A DNA stretch of 64,000 bases from Orenia metallireducens (GTDB lineage: Bacteria > Bacillota > Halanaerobiia > Halobacteroidales > Halobacteroidaceae), in NCBI RefSeq assembly GCF_003001995.1, contig NZ_PVNB01000005.1, positions 124,001-188,000 on the forward strand, in the 5' to 3' direction. The translations under genes and the position numbers were made by a program. The notes beneath the pieces are model-generated. The model ran no database searches. It saw nothing but the letters and a program-made list of their open reading frames with translations, and was not told the DNA's origin. Every line of letters begins with the position of its first letter. The stretch's first letter is position 1. Of this stretch, positions 55,003 through 63,990 are shown piece by piece.

Positions 55003-55674
55003 TTAGAATAAGTAAACTAAGGCAATTACTACAAAAATAGCCGGTAATAGATTTCCGACTTTAATTTTGGTTATATTTAGCATATTTAAAGCAATTGCCA
55101 AAATTAATAGTCCTCCTGTTGCTGTCATTTCAGTAATGATAGGGTCGGTCAAAAAGACCTTGACCTGACTTGCTAATAAAGTAATAGCACCCTGATATAA
55201 AAATACAGGTATTGCTGATAAAATAACTCCTATACCTAAAGTAGAGGCAAAGGCTATTCCAGAAAATCCATCTAATAAAGCTTTGGCATATAATGTAGAG
55301 GGGTCATGCTGTAATCCATCCTGAATAGCCCCCATTATTGCCATAGCACCAACACAATAGATTAAGCTACATTGGACAAAGCCTTCAGCTACTCTACCCC
55401 TATTTCCTAGCCTTCTCTCAAACCATTTACCGATGCTTTCTAATTTATCCTCTATATTAATTGCTTCTCCAATTAATCCACCTATTAATAAGCTAAAGAT
55501 AATATAGGTTGGGTTATTAGTGCTTAATGCCATCTGTATACCTATCAGTAATACTGATAAGCTCAATCCCTGCATAACAGTTTCCTTAAATCTCTTCTTT
55601 AACTTAGCTCCAAGCATCATTCCTAAACTACCTCCTATGATAATCGAGATAGTATTAACTATAGTTCCCTTCAT
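55003..55674 (-). CDS. DUF554 membrane protein
   Basis: 223 residues, about six helices, glycine-rich: MKGTIVNTISIIIGGSLGMMLGAKLKKR, DGFSGIAFASTLGIGVI, ATGGLLILAIALNMLNI. These are landmarks of the DUF554 (YdfK/YqgA-like) family; transport function is presumed but unproven. AAGGAG lies before the ATG. Confidence 0.88.
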   Translation of the reverse strand: MKGTIVNTISIIIGGSLGMMLGAKLKKRFKETVMQGLSLSVLLIGIQMALSTNNPTYIIFSLLIGGLIGEAINIEDKLESIGKWFERRLGNRGRVAEGFVQCSLIYCVGAMAIMGAIQDGLQHDPSTLYAKALLDGFSGIAFASTLGIGVILSAIPVFLYQGAITLLASQVKVFLTDPIITEMTATGGLLILAIALNMLNITKIKVGNLLPAIFVVIALVYLF

Positions 55675-55749
55675 ATTCTCTCTCCTTCATTATTCCTTGA
55701 TTTTATAAAGAAATTATACTTTTATCTCTTAATTCCTGCTAAAATAGTA

Positions 55750-55777
55750 AAAAGAGAGGATTTTTCCTCTCTTTTTT
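55750..55777 (-). terminator. Terminator of the hyd-aspA operon
   Basis: On the minus strand the stem AAAGAGAGGA/TCCTCTCTTT ends in TTTTTACT; it stands just past the aspA stop (55781). Confidence 0.85.
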
Positions 55778-55780
55778 GCA

Positions 55781-57202
55781 CTAATCTTTTATCTTCCATT
55801 CTTTATACAATTTTTCTGCTGCTATACCTGGATGGGTCATCTCAGTCGGACTTAAGATTTGCTTTAGCTCTTCTTCACTAAAGAGCCCCCTCTCTAGAAC
55901 AGCTTCTCTAACCTTCTTTTCTCCTATTAAAACCTCTTTAGCAATCTCTGTTGTCAGTTTATAGCCTAAATAAGGGTTTAATGCTGTTAGTAGTCCCAAA
56001 CTATCTTCTAATAGCTCTTGGCACCGCTTTTGATTAGCTTCAATTCCTGTAATACATCTCTCTCCAAAAACTTTAACACCATTTTTTAAGACTGTTAAGC
56101 TCTCTAGTAACTTATCGGACAATAACGGGGTCATTACATTTAACTCCAATTGACCCGACTGAGCAGCCAAAGTAATGGCTTGGTCATTACTGATTACTAG
56201 AAAGGCTACTTGATTGATCGCTTCAGGTATTACTGGATTGACCTTGCCTGGCATAATTGAAGAACCTACCTGTACTTGAGGTAATTTAATCTCACCTATT
56301 CCTCCTTTAGGCCCTGAGCTCAATAATCTCAGATCATTAGCAATTTTATTTAAGTTTACAGCTAAAGCCTTTAATAAGCCTGAAACTTCCACAAAAACAT
56401 CCAAATTTTGTGTATTATCTATCATATTCTCAGCATGAGCTAGATTCAAACCTGTGATGTTTCTAATTTCCTTGACAACCTTAAAGATATATTTGCGGGG
56501 AGCATTCAAACCTGTCCCTATAGCTGTCCCACCTAAATTAATCTGCTTTAATCGCTCAGCTACTTTAAATAATCTCCATCTATCACGGCTAATCGCCTCA
56601 GCATAGGCAGAGAACTCCTGTCCTAGAGTAATAGGGACAGCATCCTGTAGTTGAGTCCGACCTAATTTGAGATAATTGGCAAATTCCCTCTCCTTTTCTT
56701 GTAATACTTCCTGTAAGTTAGCAACCTCTTCACTTAAGGGTATCAATAATTTTAAGGCAGCAATTCTGACAGCAGTCGGATAGACATCATTGGTAGACTG
56801 GCTTAGATTAATATCTTCATTGGGATGAACTAGACTGTAATCCCCCTTTTGTCCTCCTAACAGCTCAATAGCTCGATTAGCAATCACTTCATTGACCATC
56901 ATATTGGTCGACGTCCCTGCTCCACCTTGTAAAGCATCTAAGATAAACTCCTCATCAAATTCTCCTGCTAATATCTCCTTACAAGCCTTTAAAATAGCTT
57001 CTTTCTTCTCTTCACTAACCTTAGCCAACTCATAATTAGTAATTATTGCAGCCATTTTAATTTGAACTATAGCCTTAATCAACTCCAAATTGACCTTTCT
57101 GCCAGTAAGGTTAAAGTTTTCAGCAGACCTTAAAGTACTAATTCCATAATAGCTTTCATCTTTAAGCTCTCTAACCCCTAATAAGTCCTCTTCAACTCTC
57201 AT
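55781..57202 (-). CDS. aspA: Aspartate ammonia-lyase in the hydrogenase-maturation operon
   Basis: 473 residues of the fumarase II/aspartase family: the signature GSSIMPGKVNPVIPEA, GGAGTSTNMMVNEV, LSQSTNDVYPTAVR and LGRTQLQDAVPITLG. These are aspartase-type rather than fumarase-type. It releases ammonia and fumarate from aspartate. Its start overlaps the hydF stop (TAATG), making it translationally tied to hydrogenase maturation. Local ammonia supply for the azadithiolate ligand is a reasonable inference. Confidence 0.9.
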   Translation of the reverse strand: MRVEEDLLGVRELKDESYYGISTLRSAENFNLTGRKVNLELIKAIVQIKMAAIITNYELAKVSEEKKEAILKACKEILAGEFDEEFILDALQGGAGTSTNMMVNEVIANRAIELLGGQKGDYSLVHPNEDINLSQSTNDVYPTAVRIAALKLLIPLSEEVANLQEVLQEKEREFANYLKLGRTQLQDAVPITLGQEFSAYAEAISRDRWRLFKVAERLKQINLGGTAIGTGLNAPRKYIFKVVKEIRNITGLNLAHAENMIDNTQNLDVFVEVSGLLKALAVNLNKIANDLRLLSSGPKGGIGEIKLPQVQVGSSIMPGKVNPVIPEAINQVAFLVISNDQAITLAAQSGQLELNVMTPLLSDKLLESLTVLKNGVKVFGERCITGIEANQKRCQELLEDSLGLLTALNPYLGYKLTTEIAKEVLIGEKKVREAVLERGLFSEEELKQILSPTEMTHPGIAAEKLYKEWKIKD

Positions 57203-58422
57203 TACTCTTCCTCCCAGATCATTTGAGCTAAGGGAAAAGGTTCTAAGGCTCTATCTAAAATACCATGTACATAAGCAATTAGCATCCCATAATTAACGAT
57301 TGGAACACCTAGACTGTCAGCCTTCTTCAACCTATATAGAATCTCTTTGCGATTGGTCATACAGCCTCCACATTGAACAATTAAACTATACTCCTCAACA
57401 TTATCAGGAAATTCCCTTCCAGCCACATGGTCAAATTCCAACTCTCCACCTACTTCTTGGCGTAACCACCTAGGAATTTTGATAGTTCCAATATCATCAG
57501 CAGTCCGATGGTGGGTACAGCTTTCACAGATTAATACCTTATCTCCTGCCTTAAGTTTAGAGATTCCTTTAGCACCTCTAGTAAAGATCTCTAAATCACC
57601 CTTATAGCGAGCAAATAAGACTGAGAATCCAGTCAACATAATATCTTCTGGTACATCGGCAGCCACCTTCATAAAGGCTTGAGAATCAGTAACTACAATT
57701 TTAGGCTTCTTTTTAAGACTATCTAAAGCACCTTTTAACTCTGTTTCTTTAACTACTACTGCTTGGGCATCATTATCAAGAATATCTCGTAAGGTCTGAA
57801 CCTGTGGTAAGATTAATCTACCCTTAGGAGCAGCCAAATCTATTGGAATAACCAATACCACTATATCTTGAGGTTTGATTAAATCTCCAATAATATGGGG
57901 TTCTTCAAATTTCTCTGGAGCTTGTAGGATTATCTCTTTCTTTAGCTCTTCTATCCCTGTCTGCTCTTTAGCACTGACTTTCAATAATTTAATACCTAAC
58001 TCCTTCATTAAAGAGTTTAACTCTAACTTATCAAATTTGTCCTCTTTATTGACTACTCCTACAACTGAAATCTCCCGATCCTCTAATTCAGCCAGTAGCT
58101 CCTTCTCATATTCATCTACTCCTACTTCAGGATCAATTACTAATAAAGCCAAATCCGTCCTACTTAAAGCCTCTTTGGTCTTCTTAATTCTTAACTTCCC
58201 TAACTCACCTACATCATCAATTCCTGCCGTATCGATCATAGTCACTGGTCCAATCGGTAAGATTTCCATTGACTTATAGACTGGATCAGTCGTTGTTCCT
58301 GCTACATCAGAAACCACAGCCAAATCCTGATTGGTCAGTGCATTAATTAGACTAGATTTACCAGCATTTCTCCTCCCTAAAAGAGCAATGTGTAATCTAT
58401 TAGCCTGTGGTGTGTTTTGCAT
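57202..58422 (-). CDS. hydF: [FeFe] hydrogenase maturation GTPase HydF
   Basis: 406 residues: N-terminal GTPase with GRRNAGKSSLINAL, GTTTDPV, DTAGIDD; a dimerisation domain; and a C-terminal Fe-S cluster domain with the conserved CTHHRTADDIG and CGGCMTNR (Cys-His/CxxC ligands). It is the scaffold on which the 2Fe subcluster is assembled and delivered to the hydrogenase. TCGGAGGTG lies before the ATG. It sits 104 bases after hydE with a heptamer-repeat element in between. Confidence 0.96.
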   Translation of the reverse strand: MQNTPQANRLHIALLGRRNAGKSSLINALTNQDLAVVSDVAGTTTDPVYKSMEILPIGPVTMIDTAGIDDVGELGKLRIKKTKEALSRTDLALLVIDPEVGVDEYEKELLAELEDREISVVGVVNKEDKFDKLELNSLMKELGIKLLKVSAKEQTGIEELKKEIILQAPEKFEEPHIIGDLIKPQDIVVLVIPIDLAAPKGRLILPQVQTLRDILDNDAQAVVVKETELKGALDSLKKKPKIVVTDSQAFMKVAADVPEDIMLTGFSVLFARYKGDLEIFTRGAKGISKLKAGDKVLICESCTHHRTADDIGTIKIPRWLRQEVGGELEFDHVAGREFPDNVEEYSLIVQCGGCMTNRKEILYRLKKADSLGVPIVNYGMLIAYVHGILDRALEPFPLAQMIWEEE

Positions 58423-58451
58423 AATTCTTCACCTCCGAAGTTATATAAATA

Positions 58452-58523
58452 GCGCGAGTGATTAGTGGGAGCGTGAGAAACCCTAATATTGAAAGACTCA
58501 CACTGAAAACTCACACTGACACT
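58452..58523. repeat. Heptamer-repeat element between hydE and hydF
   Basis: GTGGGAG- and GAGTGAT-like units on one side, CTCACACTGA repeats on the other; ends two bases from the hydE stop codon. Confidence 0.55.
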
Positions 58524-58525
58524 TA

Positions 58526-59608
58526 TTATTTATTAGTCCTCTTAAAGTAATGTGGTGAATCTCCCCACTCACCATACACAATCTCATCACCTACTGTACC
58601 CACTCTAGCAGCTAAGCAGTTCTTACAGTCAGATGCCTCTTCATCGATACAGGGTTTGTTCTCATAAAGTTGATACTCTGTTCTATATTTTCTGTGAGTA
58701 ATAATCGGCATTAAAATATTAGCTCCTGCCTTTAGTGCCATCTCACGCCCTACTGGATTTAGAGCCTGTAAGGCAGTAGTTGCTGCAATATTAATATCTT
58801 TCATTAATAGTCTTAGGATTGCAACCATCTTCAATCCCCAATTAAGGTTTCTAGTCTTTAAAACTCCATTATCTTCAACATCCTTAGCTGTCGGGGTATC
58901 TTCATGGAGAACATAAGGTCCCATTCCAACCATATCAATATCATTTTCTTTAAAGAAGATTAAATCATCAACTAAATCTTCTATAGTCTGACCTGGAAAA
59001 CCAATCATTACCCCAGTACCTACCTGATAACCGATCTCTTTCATCTCTGCTAAACATTCTAATCTACGTTTAAAGTCATGGTCATCTGGGTGAAGGGAAT
59101 TGTATAACTCTTGATTAGAGCTCTCTATTCTAAGTAAATAACGATGGGCTCCTAGATCATACCAACGCTGATAGGTTTCCTTACTCTGCTCTCCTAAGGA
59201 CAAGGTAATCCCTAATTCATCATTACTTAATTCTTTAATCTTCTTAATTATATTATCAACAAACTCAACAAACTCCTTATCACTTCTCTCCCCTGATTGG
59301 AGAACTATCGAACCATAATTATTCTCATAAGCCCATTTAGCTCTATCTAAAATCTCTTCCTCAGTCATAGTAAATCTATCTACCTTGTTATTATCCTTTC
59401 TAATTCCACAATAATTACAGTTCTTGACACATACATTACTAAACTCTATTAAACCACGATAGTAAACCTTCTGCCCTATATATTCAGCTTTAACTTCATA
59501 AGCTTTATCATATAGTTTTTGTAAATCCTCTTTATCCTCTAGATTCATTAAATAAATTAAATCATCTCTAGTTAATTGATCTTTGTTCAAAATAACTTCT
59601 AAATTCAT
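58526..59608 (-). CDS. hydE: [FeFe] hydrogenase maturation radical SAM enzyme HydE
   Basis: 360 residues with the radical-SAM motif CVKNCNYC (CxxxCxxC) at about residue 47, IVLQSGERSD, GIGFPGQT-like GVMIGFPGQT, and the GMGPYVLHEDTP segment specific to HydE. It acts after HydG on the Fe(CO)2(CN)-cysteine synthon. AGAGG before the ATG at 59608 fixes the start. It overlaps nothing, but its upstream in-frame extension lies in the preceding small gene. Confidence 0.95.
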   Translation of the reverse strand: MNLEVILNKDQLTRDDLIYLMNLEDKEDLQKLYDKAYEVKAEYIGQKVYYRGLIEFSNVCVKNCNYCGIRKDNNKVDRFTMTEEEILDRAKWAYENNYGSIVLQSGERSDKEFVEFVDNIIKKIKELSNDELGITLSLGEQSKETYQRWYDLGAHRYLLRIESSNQELYNSLHPDDHDFKRRLECLAEMKEIGYQVGTGVMIGFPGQTIEDLVDDLIFFKENDIDMVGMGPYVLHEDTPTAKDVEDNGVLKTRNLNWGLKMVAILRLLMKDINIAATTALQALNPVGREMALKAGANILMPIITHRKYRTEYQLYENKPCIDEEASDCKNCLAARVGTVGDEIVYGEWGDSPHYFKRTNK

Positions 59609-59627
59609 ATGATAACCTCTTTCTGCT

Positions 59628-59882
59628 TTAGTTTTTATCTGAATTAAAATAATCATTAAAGAGTATAGCTGACTTATCTTTCAACTTTTTATCTATATTT
59701 TGACCTAACAATAGAAATTCATCATTCTCTCCTATCACTTCAGAACTAGTAAATTGTTCTTGACCAACTTTAAAGATATAGTCAATTCTCTTACTTGCTT
59801 TTTTATTCAGCCAGACCTTATTATTATCTTGGTCAATCAGTTTACTTAACTCTTCTTTAAAAGTATAAATCTCTTTTTTCAT
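59628..59882 (-). CDS. Uncharacterised 84-residue protein between hydG and hydE
   Basis: Charged soluble protein: MKKEIYTFKEELSKLIDQDN, NKKASKRIDYIFKVGQEQF, then EFLLLGQNIDKKLKDKSAIL. No cysteines, no HTH, and it does not look like the ACT-type TM1266 regulator often found near these genes. GAGGAG 7 bases before the ATG at 59882 is convincing, and the gene overlaps the hydG end by 26 bases. Translational coupling within a three-maturase operon suggests an accessory role; no family recognised. Confidence 0.7.
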   Translation of the reverse strand: MKKEIYTFKEELSKLIDQDNNKVWLNKKASKRIDYIFKVGQEQFTSSEVIGENDEFLLLGQNIDKKLKDKSAILFNDYFNSDKN

Positions 59883-61242
59883 TTTCAATCTCCTCTAATT
59901 TAGCTTCAATCTTCTCTTTAGTCTTCTCATCTTCTATCTCAGCTAATTTTTCTTGTATTAACTTCTCCCCAACATCTTTAGTCTTCTCAGAAGCATAATC
60001 CTCTAAATATTCCTTAAAGGTTAATAGAGCATTAGGTCCACAGTATCTTTTGATAAAGCCAGGAATAGCAAATTCCATAAAATGTTCTCCTGTCCTGCCT
60101 AAACGATAACAGGCAGTACAGAAGGAAGGAATATATCCATCACTAAGCAATTCATAAATTACATCATCTAAAGATCGACTATCTCCTATCACAAACTGCT
60201 CACGATTTATATCTTGTTCATCATCATCATCAGAATAACCATTTATCTCTATCTTAGTTCCAGCATCAATCTGTGAAACTCCTAATTTAATAGCTTCTCT
60301 TCTTAGCTTAGCATCTTCACGGGCTGTTAAGATTAAACCAGTATAAGGAACAGCAAGTCTTAAAATTGCTATTATCCGTTTAAGTTCTTCATCATTAACA
60401 AAGTATTTATCATCTATACTGACATTACTAGCTTCCTTTAATCTAGGAAAAGAAATTGTATGAGGACCAACATTGTACTTCTCTTCAAGATGAATTGTAT
60501 GCTCTAATAGTCCCATCACTTCATACTTCCAATCATATAATCCAAATAATACTCCAATCCCTACATCATCAATTCCAGCTTCCATTGCTCTATCTAGTCC
60601 TGTTACTCGCCATTTAAAATCTCTTTTAGGTCCAGAATGATGTACCCTTTGATAAGTTTCATGGTGATAAGTCTCTTGGAAGATCTGATAAGTTCCAATA
60701 CCAACCTCTTTTAATTTCTTATACCCTTCTACATCCAAAGGAGCAGCATTGATATTAACCCGTCGAATCTCCCCTTTATCCTCTCTTGTATCATACACAG
60801 CTTGAACAGTCTTAGCAATAAAGTCTGCATCATAATCTGGACTCTCTCCATAAACTAAAATAGAACGCTTCTGCCCTTTCTTCTCCATTGCTTTAACTTC
60901 AGCTTGTAATTCTTTAATAGTCAAAGTACAGCGATCAATCTCGGTATTAGAAGCCTTAAACCCACAGTATTCACAGTTATTGATACATTTATTTCCTACG
61001 TATAAAGGAGCAAATAATACTATTCTATCACCATAAACTTTGTTCTTTAACTCCTCAGCACCTTTAAATATTCTCTCAATCCATTCTGGCTTGTCAGCTT
61101 GCAGAAGAGTGGCTGTCTCTTCTAAAGACAGTCTCTCTTTATTTAATGACTTATTAATAATTGTCTCTATCTTCTCTTCTGTCGGTTTTACCTGTGCTAA
61201 AATATCCTCTAACTTCTTATCATCAATAAAATCCTTTGACAC
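59857..61242 (-). CDS. hydG: [FeFe] hydrogenase maturation radical SAM enzyme HydG
   Basis: 461 residues: radical-SAM motif CINNCEYC, GESPDYDADFI, and the C-terminal auxiliary-cluster cysteines in SFCTACYRLGRTG and RYCGPNA. It cleaves tyrosine to give CO and CN- for the H-cluster iron synthon. The GTG at 61242 behind AGAGGAG is chosen; the longer frame would include a spurious N-terminus lying in the leader. It is the first gene of hydG-small-hydE-hydF-aspA. Confidence 0.95.
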   Translation of the reverse strand: MSKDFIDDKKLEDILAQVKPTEEKIETIINKSLNKERLSLEETATLLQADKPEWIERIFKGAEELKNKVYGDRIVLFAPLYVGNKCINNCEYCGFKASNTEIDRCTLTIKELQAEVKAMEKKGQKRSILVYGESPDYDADFIAKTVQAVYDTREDKGEIRRVNINAAPLDVEGYKKLKEVGIGTYQIFQETYHHETYQRVHHSGPKRDFKWRVTGLDRAMEAGIDDVGIGVLFGLYDWKYEVMGLLEHTIHLEEKYNVGPHTISFPRLKEASNVSIDDKYFVNDEELKRIIAILRLAVPYTGLILTAREDAKLRREAIKLGVSQIDAGTKIEINGYSDDDDEQDINREQFVIGDSRSLDDVIYELLSDGYIPSFCTACYRLGRTGEHFMEFAIPGFIKRYCGPNALLTFKEYLEDYASEKTKDVGEKLIQEKLAEIEDEKTKEKIEAKLEEIENEKRDLYF

Positions 61243-61282
61243 CTTTATCACTCCTCTTGAGATTTTTTTCACATTTATAAAC

Positions 61283-61312
61283 AAAAAAAGACTTACCACA
61301 GAGATAAGTCTT
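61283..61312 (-). terminator. Terminator ahead of hydG
   Basis: GACTTATC/GGTAAGTC stem with T7 on the minus strand, 41 bases before the hydG start and 200 bases after parB. It may simply end parAB or be a conditional terminator in a hydG leader that also shows TCCTAA/TTAGGA complementarity. Confidence 0.7.
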
Positions 61313-61430
61313 GACATACTAGTCCTAAGACACTCTCTCCCTATGATTAGGATACCCCTTTCATTTAGAGAACTTGTAATAATATTTCACTTTACCCCTC
61401 TAAACCAGGAAAAATCCCAATCCATTAGGG

Positions 61431-61446
61431 TGTTTCATGTGAAACA
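61431..61446. promoter_or_regulatory. parS-like site downstream of parB
   Basis: TGTTTCATGTGAAACA, one change from TGTTTCACGTGAAACA. Confidence 0.75.
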
Positions 61447-61509
61447 TTAAAATATTCATATTTAATTATATTATACATTATGGAAAAGAAAGTTTCAAAC
61501 AACTTCTTC

Positions 61510-62373
61510 CTATTTATCTAATACCTCAATTATTCTAGATAAGTCATCATTAGAATAATATTCAATAACTATCTTACCCTTCTTCTTGCCAGATTGTATT
61601 GCTACCTTAGTTCCTAAAATACCTCTTAACTTCTCTTCGACTATAGTCACATTTGGATCTTTTTTAGTTATTGTTTTCTTCTTAGACTTACCTTCTTTAT
61701 TCTTTAATCCTTTAATTAGACGTTCAGTCTCTCTTACACTTAACTCTTTCTCTATTATCTGTTTAGCTGCTTTCTTCTGTAAATCAATATCTTCAATAGC
61801 CAATAATGCACGGGCATGTCCCATTGCTAGAGTTCCACGTGAAACATACCCTTTAATTTCATCAGGTAATTTTAATAATCTCAAAGAATTAGCAATACTA
61901 GAACGACTCTTACCAATCCGTTTAGCCAATTCAGCCTGTACCAAATTAAAAGTATCAATTAATTGCTGATAAGCTTCAGCTTCTTCAATAGGATTTAAGT
62001 CTTTTCTCTGTAAATTTTCAATCAAAGCAATCTCCATCATCTGTTGCTCATCAATCTCTGTAATGATTGCCTCTATCTCTTTTAGCTTTAAATTCTTAGA
62101 AGCTCTATATCTTCTCTCCCCCGCTACAATCTGATAATCTGAACCACTTTCAGCCTTCCTTACTATGATAGGTTGAATCAATCCATGCTCTTTAATAGAC
62201 TGAGTAAGCTCCTCTAGCTCTTCTTGATTGAAAGTCTTTCTTGGTTGATAAGGATTAGGCTTAATTAACTCTAAATCAATCTTCCTTATCTGCGAAGTAT
62301 CCCCTTCTATTAAATTACTATCGGAATTACTAATTAAAGCATTTAATCCTCTTCCTAGTCTTCTTTTAGACAC
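61510..62373 (-). CDS. parB: Chromosome partitioning protein ParB (Spo0J)
   Basis: 287 residues: LGRGLNALIS start, CTPase/ParB box IVAGERRYRASK and ENLQRKDLNPIEEAEAY, the HTH QAELAKRIGKSRSSIANSLRLL, and a C-terminal dimerisation region. It loads at parS and organises the origin. GTG at 62373 fits GGAAG better than the TTG at 62379. It overlaps parA by 8 bases. A parS site lies inside the gene, as in Bacillus spo0J. Confidence 0.96.
   Translation of the reverse strand: MSKRRLGRGLNALISNSDSNLIEGDTSQIRKIDLELIKPNPYQPRKTFNQEELEELTQSIKEHGLIQPIIVRKAESGSDYQIVAGERRYRASKNLKLKEIEAIITEIDEQQMMEIALIENLQRKDLNPIEEAEAYQQLIDTFNLVQAELAKRIGKSRSSIANSLRLLKLPDEIKGYVSRGTLAMGHARALLAIEDIDLQKKAAKQIIEKELSVRETERLIKGLKNKEGKSKKKTITKKDPNVTIVEEKLRGILGTKVAIQSGKKKGKIVIEYYSNDDLSRIIEVLDK
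61831..61846. promoter_or_regulatory. parS site inside parB
   Basis: AGTTCCACGTGAAACA, identical to the Bacillus TGTTCCACGTGAAACA apart from the first base. Confidence 0.85.
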
Positions 62374-63127
62374 GTACAATCACTTCCTTTGCCAATTCTA
62401 AATATGCTTTAGCACCTGTAGAGGTCTTATCATAAATATTAATCGGTTCTCCAAAGCTTGGTGCTTCACTTAAACGTACATTTCTTGGAATAACAGTCTT
62501 ATAAACTATCTCCCCAAAATGTTCCTTAACTTCATAGCTAACCTGTTCTGATAAATTTGTTCTAGAGTCATACATAGTTAATAGAACACCATTTATATCA
62601 ATATCAGGATTCAACCCCCCTTTAATTAAGTCAATAGTACTCAACAACTGACTTAACCCCTCTAAAGCATAATACTCACACTGAATAGGAATCAGTACAG
62701 AATCAGCTGCTGCTAATGAGTTTAAAGTCAATAATCCTAAAGAAGGCGGACAGTCTATTAAAATAAAGTCATAATCTTCCTTGACCTCATTTATTGCCTG
62801 CTTGACCTTATATTCTCTAGAGATACTTGATACTAACTCAATCTCTGCCCCTGCCAATTCTAAGGTTGCTGGAACAATATCCAACCCTTCTATAATGGTA
62901 CTTTTCATTATTTCACTTAGCTTCTTACCCTCTATCAATACTCCATAGATACAGTCTTCGATCTTAGACTTGTCCACTCCAACTCCACTAGTTGCATTCC
63001 CTTGTGGGTCTATATCCAATAATAGAACCCTCTTACCTAGCTCTGCTAAATAACTTCCTAAATTGACAGTTGTAGTACTCTTTCCAACTCCACCTTTTTG
63101 ATTAACAATTGCAATTGTCTTACCCAT
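62366..63127 (-). CDS. parA: Chromosome partitioning ATPase ParA (Soj)
   Basis: 253 residues: deviant Walker A NQKGGVGKSTTTVNL, Walker A' LLLDIDPQGNAT, Walker B FILIDCPPSLGLL. It drives origin segregation with ParB. AGAGGTG before the ATG at 63127 is preferred to the TTG at 63148. The 247-base gap upstream shows no gene. Confidence 0.97.
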   Translation of the reverse strand: MGKTIAIVNQKGGVGKSTTTVNLGSYLAELGKRVLLLDIDPQGNATSGVGVDKSKIEDCIYGVLIEGKKLSEIMKSTIIEGLDIVPATLELAGAEIELVSSISREYKVKQAINEVKEDYDFILIDCPPSLGLLTLNSLAAADSVLIPIQCEYYALEGLSQLLSTIDLIKGGLNPDIDINGVLLTMYDSRTNLSEQVSYEVKEHFGEIVYKTVIPRNVRLSEAPSFGEPINIYDKTSTGAKAYLELAKEVIVRV

Positions 63128-63350
63128 CTTTTCACCTCTTAACTCCAATTATTTTATATAAATTTAATATAACTTACTTTATACAATAATCCATTTTATT
63201 CCTATTGTACTATTAATAGTTCGTTAAATAAAGCTAAACTCCTCTTGCTATCTCTCTAAATAAGAGATTTTATAATCTAATTTATATGTCTAATAAAATT
63301 TTAAAACAGTACAGCTTAAATCATATACAGAGTTAAGAGGTTATAGATAA

Positions 63351-63382
63351 AATAGGAAGCAGATTATCTGCTTCCTATTTAC
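63351..63382 (-). terminator. Terminator of the small secreted protein gene
   Basis: AAATAGGAAGCAGAT/ATCTGCTTCCTATTT stem overlapping the stop codon. Confidence 0.88.
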
Positions 63383-63788
63383 TAATCTTAAATTTGCTAA
63401 TAGCAAGAAGCTCATCATCAAGATAAAAATAAATAGAGTACTCTCCAAATAAGCTTGGCACCATCAATTGACTCTTATTCTTATTAATAAAGCTAATATA
63501 ATCTCTAGCTACAGAATCAGAAAAATTACTTAAATTTAAGTAATTAATTAGTCTATCCTTAGGGTCAAACCACTTAATTTTAATATTATGCTCCTGATTA
63601 TCAGGAATCCATTCAATATAATATTGGACTCCTTTGTGCTTACTTAGACTAAATTCATCCCTATATGTAACTGGAAAACCTTCCTTATTCAATCCTTCAG
63701 TTGTTAATAAGGTATTGATCCTTATTTGAGCAAGTGCCGGTAGTGAACTCACTAGCAGAATTAAAGCTACTAGAAAAAATTTAATCAT
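63375..63788 (-). CDS. Small secreted protein of unknown function
   Basis: 137 residues. A classical signal peptide MIKFFLVALILLVSSLPALA is followed by Q at the likely cleavage site. The mature part is beta-rich (VQYYIEWIPDNQEHNIKIKW, YSIYFYLDDELLAISKFKI), resembling an Ig-like or lipocalin-type strand pattern. The open frame runs farther upstream, but the signal sequence and AAAGG before the ATG at 63788 define the start. I do not recognise the family. Confidence 0.7.
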   Translation of the reverse strand: MIKFFLVALILLVSSLPALAQIRINTLLTTEGLNKEGFPVTYRDEFSLSKHKGVQYYIEWIPDNQEHNIKIKWFDPKDRLINYLNLSNFSDSVARDYISFINKNKSQLMVPSLFGEYSIYFYLDDELLAISKFKISK

Positions 63789-63839
63789 AGTACCTTTAAT
63801 AAAACCTCTAAAACCACTTTGAAAAATATTATATTTAAA

Positions 63840-63896
63840 CAATAAAATCACCCTTTCGGAAGATATAGCTATATCTATTTTCTCCAAAAGGGCTAC
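63840..63896 (-). other. Long hairpin in the leader of the secreted-protein gene
   Basis: GCCCTTTTGGA pairs with TCCGAAAGGG, enclosing the palindrome AGATATAGCTATATCT. It is about 50 bases upstream of the start codon. It may be a structured leader or the terminator of a gene outside the window. Confidence 0.5.
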
Positions 63897-63951
63897 TTTT
63901 ATAAATCATTATATATATCCATGTCTAAAGTAAGATTTATCTTGTTTTATT

Positions 63952-63990
63952 TTTCACTGTTCACTCACCACTTGTTACTTGTTACAATCA
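63952..63990. repeat. Heptamer-repeat arm at the window edge
   Basis: Units CACTGTT, CACTCAC, CACTTGT, TACTTGT in register; the partner arm would lie beyond the window. Confidence 0.6.

Noticed and set aside
55781-57202. Fumarase or a third purB
   Set aside because: Signature and substrate-loop residues match aspartase, and length and start agree with AspA.
61243-61446. T-box or SAM riboswitch before hydG
   Set aside because: The T-box AGGGUGG block and the S-box core are absent.
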